This document shows positions 6,335-14,052 of a stretch of DNA of 14,052 nucleotides, piece by piece. Source of the DNA: Conidiobolus incongruus B7586 (taxonomy: Eukaryota > Entomophthoromycota > Entomophthoromycetes > Entomophthorales > Conidiobolaceae); the NCBI GenBank assembly GCA_000697335.1, contig JNEM01011181.1, forward strand, positions 1 through 14,052, read 5' to 3'. The number at the start of each line of letters is the position of its first letter. The first letter of the stretch is position 1. The notes beneath the pieces were generated by a model. That model saw only the letters and a program-made list of their open reading frames with translations, ran no database searches and was not told the origin of the DNA. The position numbers and the translations under genes are program-made.

Positions 6335-8798
6335 ATGTTTCATAACGAACAAAATCTTATTGACAAAGGTATTAAATACCTTCGACATGTGTATCAAATT
6401 TATAATGAATTTTCGCAATTTGAAAGAAATGAAAGCTGGAATCAAGATAAGAACAATGAAAATGAAAATATAAAACAAACTATAGAAGAAAATGGAGACT
6501 CTAAAAAATCTCCAATATCAAATTCAATAAATAAAACTGAAGAAACTATATCTTTGAATACAAATGAAGAGACCGAATCTCAAGGACCTCTAAAAGTGCC
6601 TTTAATTTCAATTAAAGATCCTTCAACTAAACAACCAAGAGAGTATACATTTGATCCTGATAATGCGCCACCTTTATCTCCTTCACAGTCGCCTCCTCAA
6701 AAACGTAAGTTTTGAATTTTGTATAATAAAAATTCAAGCTAATTTTATCTTTTAAAAGCCGTTAACATGAAATGGATTCGCGAATTGTCAAGATTGGAAC
6801 CATTTTATAGTACATTAGGAATCGATTCCAATTCTTGGGGTTACCCGGGTTCTGTAGATAAACTTCAACAGAGGTTTCATCTCGAGGATTTACCACCTCC
6901 AGGTCCTATGCCTAATTTCTGGTTAGCATATTTTACTTGTTTAATAGATTCTATAAATTAACATTCTTTCCAACTTTAGTTATCAAGATTATGAAGAAAT
7001 ACGCTACGCTCAAAATGGCGCCTGGGCTAGAGATCAAGTAACTGAAGGGACCCATTATGCTAGGGCTGGCAATCATGAAGAGGCGATAAAATGCTATAAT
7101 AAAGCGTTGTTTACCCATCCCGACTGTCACGAAGCTAGAATTGCAAGAGGTGCTTCTAAGGCCAACATGCTGGATTTGAAAGGAGCTGTTCATGATTTTA
7201 AAAGAGCTTTGGAGATATGTCCAGATGATCCTTTTGCTTTGAAGTATTTAAAACAAACAATGAAAAAGCTAAACGAAACTGATCCTGAACCTAAAGAAAA
7301 GAAAGCTGAAAAAGATGAAGCCGAACCGGAAAATGAATCTCAACCTGAGGATCCTTTTATTCATTATCACGATATGGAATTACAAGATCCTAGAATTGCT
7401 GAAAGATCGAAAACTGGAAAATTTATTGCTGGAGGAAGGTCAGGATTAGTCACACATCGTCTAAGAGATCCACTTCAAGTTCCTTTAGATCTTATTAGAA
7501 GAAATCGTCGCTATCCAGAATCCCAGCTTCCTTCTCTTCCCACAGAATCCTCTAGATTCTCTCAGCTGAATGAAAAATCACCAGAGCGCCTCACTAATAG
7601 ACACTTAATTCGACCCAATCTACATCGTTCAAACGTTTTTCGACCTGATGCCAGGCCTCCAGGTAATCATCCATTGAGTGCTCGTTCCAACCCAACGGTT
7701 AGACCTACAGCTGACAAAGAAACTTCATCATTTATTCCTCCTCAGCATCGAAATTCTCTACCTATAAGAGGATCATATCGAAGTAGAGGAAGTTTTGATG
7801 AAATTGGTACCAAATTTGCACGCACAGAGAGACCACATGATTCATGGAACAGCATTCACCCTAATTTTACCACAGAGGTTAAACCTACTGGTCTTACCAA
7901 CACTTCAGCTGAAGTAATTGCTCGTCCTCCACGCCCTTCATACTCTTTATCATCTGCTCAAAATAAGAACGATCCTAATTATGATCCATTTTGGGACCCT
8001 GAACCTAGACCCAAGTTCACTCTTTCCGGTTCAAATCAATATATACCTCCAGAATCCAAGCTACGAGCACAGCCACAATATAGTAAACTTGAAGCTAAAC
8101 CCAATCCTGAGCCTCAAGTGGTCAATACTTCTATCCTAGGGTCAAACAATATAGAGAATGATCCTTTTTGGGGCAAACCACCTCAACCTAGTCCGACCAA
8201 GGAGAATACTGATACTTCTCAACCTGCACTTAAACCCCAAACTGAAGCAGATGTTAAAGATCCTGCATTGGATCCATTTTGGGCTAAAGACGTTCCTAAT
8301 AATGATCAAACAACAACTAAAAACGAAAATGGTGAAGCTGCTCAAGAGAATACAACCATTAATCAGGTTACTACAAATGATAAACCCGGATTTTTTGAAC
8401 AGAATCCTGCTCAGCCATATAGGGGAGGATATCGTGGTAGAGGTAATCCTTATTATCGAGGCATGAGCTATCGTCCTAGACCATATAACCCTAACTATCG
8501 CCCATATCGACCCAGAGGATACCACTATCCCCGTGGAGGGTACAATAACTATCATTATCATCAAACTGGTCAACAATTTCATGGCAATAGTTATCAACCT
8601 GCAGGTTGGGATGCCAATTCAAATGACGCCCAAAACTCAGATGTCAATCCAAATTTTTCTCCAACAGCAAACAGAAATGCTAACAAAGATTCTCAAAACA
8701 ATGCCAATCAGGATACAAACCAACAATCCGAAAATGGATGGGACAATACTCATCCCAATTTCAATCCAGCTGGATGGGGTTCACCCAATTTTACTTAG
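6335..8798 (+). CDS. TTC14-type TPR protein with RG-rich tail, 783 aa
   Basis: Exons 6335-6704, 6759-6921 and 6980-8798 join in frame through introns of 54 bp (GTAAGT...AAAAG) and 58 bp (GTTAGC...TTTAG). The ATG at 6335 is the first after an in-frame stop at 6314-6316. Residues 1-123 are polar and disordered. Residues 127-178 (with LGID at 143-146 and HLEDLPPP) and the two TPRs (about 193-225 and 228-260, with AGNHEEAIKCYNKAL and GAVHDFKRALE) follow the same order as the region of animal TTC14 after its S1 domain. TPRs bind protein partners; TTC14 itself is poorly characterised and carries an RNA-binding S1 domain, absent here. From about 270 the protein is disordered, with an acidic/Lys patch, three DPFW motifs (513, 572, 609) and an RG/Tyr-rich segment (658-700) typical of RNA-associated proteins. 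Family assignment is good; molecular function is inferred. Confidence 0.85.
8418..8546 (+). other. RG/Tyr-rich segment of the TPR protein
   Basis: Residues 658-700 contain PYRGGYRGRG, PYYRG, repeated Y/R/P units and PRGGY. Such RG/RGG-like, Tyr-rich stretches bind RNA or drive condensation and are targets of arginine methyltransferases in other proteins. An Asn/Gln-rich C-terminus follows. Confidence 0.75.
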
Positions 8799-11097
8799 CT
8801 TATATCTATATTTTGGCTATTTCATTGTATATTAACCATGCATTTGAATTTTATTGCATTCAATCATTAAAATCTATTGAGTATTTTTATTTAATTTGTT
8901 AATATTTCAACCGTAGAGCTTTTTTAATGATTACTAATAACAAATATATTATCATTAAATAAATACCTTAATATTTACGAATTTTCAAATTGAATTCTTG
9001 ATACTAAAATGTGAAATGAAAATTCATTATTAAAATTAAAAAAATTTTTATCAATTAATTTATATTTTATATTTGATATTTTATTTCAACTTCGATCTAA
9101 TATCAAATAGATCATTATATGCATTTTCTCAGATATCATTAAAACACCTAGCCTGATTGTTGGCAAAAATTAAATTTTCATTCTAATCCCAAATCAAAGT
9201 ATTAAATATCATTATTATCTTCAAATCAAAAGCTTATTAAATTATTATTTTATAAAATATATGTCTACATCATCATTATATCTATTATCTCAATACAAAA
9301 TTTCTTTATTTTTTTTTTAATTTGATTGAAGAGTTAGAATGAATTCAATATAAATTTTATTCATTAATAACAGCATACATTTTAACATTCAAAATTTAAA
9401 TGAAATAAGAATAATATAATATTTTACCATTTTATTTTTATTTGATGAAAATAAATACAAACTCTTAATAAATCTTAGAATTTGATTAATTAAATGATAT
9501 ATTAAATTTCATATTAAAAAAGAATTTATAAATAAATAACTAAAGTCAAATTCTTAAGTATAAAGAACAATATATAAACTCATTATAATACTTAAATTAA
9601 ATCATTACTTAATATCTTAAAAGGAATATAATATTAATTTTCCTCAATTGAAAAATAAATCCAAATCAACCATAAAAGGTAAAAGGGTAAATCTGAAATC
9701 ATATTCATTTACAATTTAAATTAAAACAATTTGATTTTTGTTTTATGTATAGTTGCACTATAATAATTTAAATTACTGAATTATTGTTAAAGCTAAATCT
9801 TAATAGTTGATTTTAATCATAAAGCTTTATAAATTTTTTCATTCTATTCTATTGCCAATAGAGGTTAAAATTGGTAATTTAACTCCTAATCATAATATAA
9901 TTGAAAAACTATTTCAGATATTGATTTTAAGATTTAAGCTTTTACAATCAGTTATTTTTTTGGTGTACTTAATACGCAAAAAGTGATTAATTAAATTTAT
10001 TATCTTTGTTATGCTTGTGGAACACTGTAAAGCAAAAAATCTCATCAGAAATTTTTTATACAAAGAATATAAAAAAGAATGAATTAAATTATTAATAATT
10101 TTATAAATAAAATATATATCAAACTAATCAGATTGGTTGTTGAATAATGTTGTACTATTTTATATCTTGAATATATGCCTTCAAGAATAGTGGAAAGAGC
10201 AAAGAAAAATGTTAAGAATAAAAGTTCAAACCAATATTAAAATAAACTCATTATATATTGAAGCAACGCTTACTTAACAAAACAAGAGAATCTCTGTATA
10301 AAATAACAATTTGCCACAAGTATCACACAAGCAAAACACATGATAATTGTAGACATAAATATATTTGCAACTTATACCAAGAAAAATTTTCAAGTTCCTT
10401 CAATTTGATATTGATATGGATCAAGACATTAATATTGCTAAAGATATACTCCTTTATTATATATTACTCAATTGAGCAAGTCTTCCAGGATTAGTGTTAT
10501 GACTTACCATCTTGGGGCCTCTAGACTCCATACATGATATAGACAAAGTAATCAAGGTTGATCAACTTTGGCCAAGTTTAATTTTAACTAAAGAATTGAA
10601 TATGTCAAAAAAGAATGAATGGTTTAAAATTATCTAATATTTTTGAAGTGATTGTATATAAAATTTTGAATATAATGAGGTAAAAATTTCAGTTAAATTT
10701 GAAAATATTATTGATAGCTAAAGTTTAAATTATTTCATATTTATCCAAGATATTTCTTCAATATTTAAATCAATTTGATCACAATATTTTAAGTTTATAT
10801 ATATTTAAATAAATAATTATTGATATATTTAGAAAGATTTCATAATATATCTATCTTGAATTTATTCAAATATTCAATTTATAATAAGACTAGATCAATT
10901 CTAAAATTCATAAATAAAAAATGATTTAAATATTTGTAACGGATTTAATAGTATTTTGACATGTATGATCTTCAAGTTAATAGGAATTAATATTCCTAAA
11001 AATGTAATGCACTTTATTTATCTTTGAGAAACTATACATAATATTCTACTTACAAATAAGCAATATTAAGCAAAGAGAGTGACATTAATTCAAGTAT
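8799..11097. other. 2.3-kb gene desert
   Basis: AT-rich DNA with dense stops in all frames. Nothing is supported except a weak gag-like relic near 10258-10494. The two ends must contain the 3' UTRs of the convergent TPR and TFIIS-like genes. Poly(A) signals cannot be singled out because AATAAA-like strings are everywhere. Confidence 0.6.
10258..10494 (+). mobile_element. Possible retroelement gag zinc-knuckle relic (fossil)
   Basis: A short plus-strand stretch reads ICHKYHTSKTHDNCRHKYIC... This Cys/His pattern, C-x2-H...H-x3-C followed by a Cys, recalls the zinc-knuckle region of LTR retrotransposon gag proteins. No ATG start, protease, reverse transcriptase or LTR is seen nearby, and the remnant is broken and isolated. 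It could equally be chance. Confidence 0.2.
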
Positions 11098-11926
11098 TCA
11101 TTCATATACTCTGGTTCGGCTTGTATCTATTGTAATTTCATCATCCTTGTTTAAATATAAATCTGTTGAATAATCTTCCATCTTAGATAGTTTTCGAGAG
11201 AATTTTTCATATGGAGCTCTTTCGTTATTACTCAAAAAATCTACAGGTTTCATGCTTAATAATTGTTTTGCAGTGATTGAATAATAATAAAGGCCCTTAG
11301 GAATATTTGGATTTGTTGTCTTATTCAAGGTGGTTACAATCCACAAGCATTTAGAAAAATATCTGGCAAGTTGTGACTTATATTTTAACTTATCGTCATT
11401 GATGCATTGCTCAAAGATAGCCTCTTCAATATCGTTAGCAATCTCGGAAGCTCGAATATATCGGATTCCTGGTTTTCCAAACTGGTCAAATATAATCATT
11501 AATGTTTTTACAATTGCTTTGTAGTTGTTTTCTCGCTTTGGTTCCTTTTTACATTCAAGACAAATGTGAAAAGGACGCTTTGACTTAATACATAATATTA
11601 GTTATTTTTAGAATTAATTATTTAATATAATATATTTTCTTGAATTGTTTATACTTACAAATATTTCAGTAAATCTATCCTTAATATTCGGAACAAGTAC
11701 TCTGTATTTAACTGAGGGCAATCTACATTTTGACTAAAATTCAAAACAATCATCAATATTTACATTACAAAAAATAGTAATATTTGATAAAATTCATCAA
11801 TAATTAATTACAATATTTGATTTAGTTTTTTATTTTCACCTTAGTTTTAATAAAGCTAACATCAATTTGAGAAATACCTACTTTAGTGTATACACTAAAA
11901 TTTGATTCTTTATATGGTTGGCCCAT
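11098..11926 (-). CDS. Small TFIIS central-domain protein, about 215 aa
   Basis: Proposed exons on the minus strand are 11926-11840, 11733-11659 and 11583-11098. The second intron (75 bp, GTAAGT, TAACTAAT branch site, TTAAG) is firm. The first is less so, because a second in-phase donor (GTAGGT) would end exon 1 at 11882 and give 201 aa. Residues about 72-200 match the TFIIS middle domain, the three-helix bundle that docks on RNA polymerase II: ANDIEEAIFE (103-112), KYKSQLARYFS (121-131), NPNIPKG (145-151) and ITAKQLLSM (157-165) fall where TFIIS has its IEEAIF, KYK-R, NPNLR and LF-KM blocks. The protein ends soon afterwards, without the C-terminal zinc ribbon and its acidic catalytic pair that TFIIS uses to stimulate transcript cleavage. 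HICLECKK (60-67) gives one CxxC upstream. It may bind polymerase without cleavage activity, as in Bye1/PHF3/DIDO-type proteins, but no PHD or SPOC domain is visible. Confidence 0.65.
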
Positions 11927-12268
11927 AATAAACGTGGGTTTAATATTTTTTTAAAAAAAAGAATACCAGAAATTAAAGAAGATATGACGTTTTAATAATC
12001 TTCTAGCATTCAATAAATGCTAATTGATTTCTTTTAATGACTACTATTTTCATAATTATTAAATAAAAATAGAGTTAAATTATTAAATGATGGTAAAATA
12101 TTAACATTCATTGACTAATATTTTTATCAGAAAGTATGATTAAACTATGGATTATGTTATTATCGATTTAAAAAATTAAAGTTAAAAAATTAATTAGTAT
12201 TATTATTTTATGAAAATTGAAATATAAGTTATCGAAAATATTAGCAATTAATGATATTTTTTAGTTAA
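11927..12268. other. Intergenic spacer
   Basis: 342 bp of AT-rich DNA between the stop of the PITH gene and the proposed start of the TFIIS-like gene. It must hold the 3' UTR of one and the promoter of the other. No element stands out. Confidence 0.6.
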
Positions 12269-12844
12269 TTATTGTTCATCTTTTCCTAATAGACTCATAT
12301 TAGTTTGATGAATAGGTTGGCCATAAAAAGTTAATCTTTGGAGGGATGTAATATCACTTTCTTCGAGGTTATTTTCGACAAAAATCTATATTAACTGAAT
12401 AAATATTCAAATTAATAAAGGTGGAATCATTTAACTTACCGAAAGATTCTTAACATTTTGAAACTTAACATACTGAAGTGGAATAGCCTCTTGAGAGTTA
12501 TAGAAATCTTCATGAATTACTATGGTTTGAGTAGCAGGGAGATCATCAACATCTTCAAAGCCAAGGGTAATAATATTACTATAGAGTCTGAGAATTTTAG
12601 GTGCATTACTTTCTGGACTTTCAACTTTGATAGAATGAAGGCGAACTGGTTGACTGAAGCTAATGTTGAAAATAATTTGTTCATCAACGTCACTCTCGAT
12701 TGAAATAGAATTATTGGGATTTAAGATATTATGGACAACTGAGCCTGGTTTGAGATTAACTCCAGAAATAGCATTCTTTTCAATTAGATTATTAAGACTA
12801 ACATAATCCTTATTGCTAAGTTCGTTTGTATTTGAGCTTTCCAT
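12269..12844 (-). CDS. Stand-alone PITH-domain protein, 173 aa
   Basis: Exons 12844-12440 and 12385-12269 join in phase through a 54-bp intron (GTAAGT...TATAG). The joined sequence IPLQYVKFQNVKNLSIFVENN spans the junction and confirms it. The PITH domain fills almost the whole protein (about 15-170): ESDVDEQ (50-56), the FSQPVRLHSIKV strand (63-74), the YVKFQN block and C-terminal FYGQPIHQTNM. These resemble the C-terminal half of TXNL1/Txl1, which binds the 19S proteasome lid near Rpn11, more than PITHD1. TXNL1 and fission-yeast Txl1 carry an N-terminal thioredoxin with CxxC; none is encoded here. The 226 bp before the neighbouring WD40 stop leaves little room for it, although an AG lies just upstream of the ATG. 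Proteasome association is inferred from the family. It should act in cytosol or nucleus, with no redox activity. Confidence 0.85.
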
Positions 12845-13070
12845 TTTCTATATTAATTCAAAGTTTATTAATTGACTTTGATTTCAAACAATTGATTAAT
12901 TTAATATTTCTACTTTAATGAAAATTTATGGGTCAGATACAAACTAAACAATTCAATTACGTGTCAATCGAAAAAGAAATTGGAATGGGAAAAATAAATT
13001 ATTAAAGGAAAAGTAATCTTTAGAATATATATTAAAATATTTTTATTCTACTTTTTAATATAAATTACTC

Positions 13071-14052
13071 TTAATCGCTCATAAGTTCCATCAACTCCTT
13101 TTCTTCCTCTTCTGTCATGGAAATTCCGGTAGGGGTCTTCATTTTCTCTTCTGGAAGAGTTTGAGTAGAAATATATTGATCCAAGTTTTGATATGCTAAA
13201 AAAATCAGATCATAGAATCATATAAAAATTATACTGCTTACTATCTGAATCAAAATATCTTAATGTTCCATCTAATCCAGTTGATATTAAAATTGGAATA
13301 GATTTAGGATTTTCTTTTGGTAAAATAGTTAAACCCATAATCTCATCCCAGTGACCTTGGAAATGAGCAATTTTTACATCAGACTATATATGATTGAAGT
13401 TAATTCAATCAGAAACTATAATTATAACACTATTACCTCAATATCCCATAAATATACTTTCTCATCGCGACCTCCAGTGATTAAGTATTTGTCCCAAATG
13501 CATAATGATTTGACGGTATCATCATGCTCAAAGGTCACATCATTTGACTTGGTCTATCAAATATTCATAAATTTAAAATTATTAACAATTGCAAAACTAA
13601 ATATGTACCACTAAGTTCCATCTTCTAACAGTTTTATCAGCCGAAACTAACAAAATATAAACTAATATAATATTTTATAAAGGAATGAAAGTATCTACCT
13701 GACCACATCACATCCTCATCTACCCAAATTTTGTATACGGTGGTTAAGTGCCCGGCAAAAGTATTGATGACTTCATGAGTGTTCAAATCCCATTGTTTAA
13801 TAGTGAGATCACCAGATCCACAGCTAAAAAGACTTGAGTTGTCATAAGAAAGTTGCAAATTTTCGATTGTTCCCGAGTTACTCTTAAGTACAGCTTGACT
13901 GTGACTGGGATCAAGTGAAATATTCCAGAATCGGATATCGCCATCAGAAGAGCCAGAATATAAAGTCAATTGTCGATCATTATTAATTCTGAATTTCACA
14001 GTTTTAACAAAATCATTATGACCGATTAATGTATGGAGTAACTTTCCAGACT
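13071..14052 (-). CDS. WD40-repeat protein, 3' part (257 aa in window)
   Basis: The gene enters from the right edge and is incomplete at its 5' end. Exons on the minus strand are 14052-13699, 13646-13609, 13553-13437, 13383-13242 and 13195-13071. Introns are 52, 55, 53 and 46 bp, all GT-AG, and all junctions keep frame. Five WD units are visible: GHNDF...GSSDGDIRFWN (10-43), the unit ending LTIKQWD (82-88), GHLTT...SADKTVRRWN (100-128), the unit with TGGRDEKVYLWD (to about 167) and GHWDE...STGLDGTLRYFD (179-214). A tail of about 40 residues ends in an acidic helix, TEEEEKELMELMSD. WD40 propellers are scaffolds and do not reveal a specific function. The short exons make this the most intron-dense gene here. 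I do not recognise the orthologue. Confidence 0.85.

Noticed and set aside
6951-7193. 80-residue minus-strand frame over the TPR exon junction
   Set aside because: Antisense shadow of the TTC14-like gene.
8142-8597. 151-residue minus-strand frame within the TPR gene
   Set aside because: Antisense to a well-supported exon; its Ile/Ser-rich composition merely mirrors the coding strand.
12458-12703. 81-residue plus-strand frame over the PITH gene
   Set aside because: Antisense shadow; the minus strand carries the conserved domain.
13351-13614. 87-residue plus-strand frame over the WD40 gene
   Set aside because: Antisense to exons with conserved WD repeats and consistent splice junctions.

Overview
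The window looks like nuclear DNA of a very AT-rich eukaryote, most probably a fungus. Five multi-exon genes are split by short GT-AG introns (46 to 75 bp), several with a TAACTAAT or CTAAT-like branch site 10 to 20 bases before the acceptor. The recognisable families (TTC14-type TPR, PITH, TFIIS-middle, WD40, a Thr-rich secreted protein, a Tc1 transposon) are eukaryotic. A zygomycete-grade, early-diverging fungus is my guess from AT content, intron size and the Tc1 relic; no single gene proves it.

Layout: 1-2330 is extremely AT-rich and holds one nearly full-length but dead Tc1/mariner element (498-1684), with terminal inverted repeats and a TA duplication. Its transposase shows pervasive C-to-T and G-to-A changes in CpA/TpG context. 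A short F-box-like stub (2330-2476) precedes a gene for a secreted, mucin-like threonine-rich protein (2608 to about 3373). From 3374 to 6334 there is no confident gene. That stretch contains a nested fold-back (3898-3991), a GC-richer island with a run of 12 C that resembles a solo LTR (about 4065-4393), a decayed coding-like patch on the minus strand (about 4862-5220) and a (TA)19 microsatellite.

The best gene is a TTC14-type TPR protein (6335-8798, three exons, 783 aa) with a long disordered tail carrying three DPFW motifs and an RG/Tyr-rich segment. After it comes a gene desert of about 2.3 kb (8799-11097) with one weak gag-like zinc-knuckle relic.

The right end carries three minus-strand genes in tandem: a small protein with a TFIIS central (RNA polymerase II-binding) domain but no zinc ribbon, a stand-alone PITH-domain protein of the TXNL1 type, and the 3' part of a WD40-repeat gene that runs off the window. 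They share orientation and close spacing (226 and 342 bp), but nothing indicates co-transcription. Family knowledge points to RNA or transcription work for the TPR and TFIIS-like proteins and proteasome association for PITH; a shared pathway is not shown by the sequence. I find no rRNA, tRNA or CRISPR array, and nothing that clearly amounts to a new multi-gene system. The more unusual items are the orphan TFIIS-middle protein, the TTC14-like tail and the RIP-like decay of the transposon.
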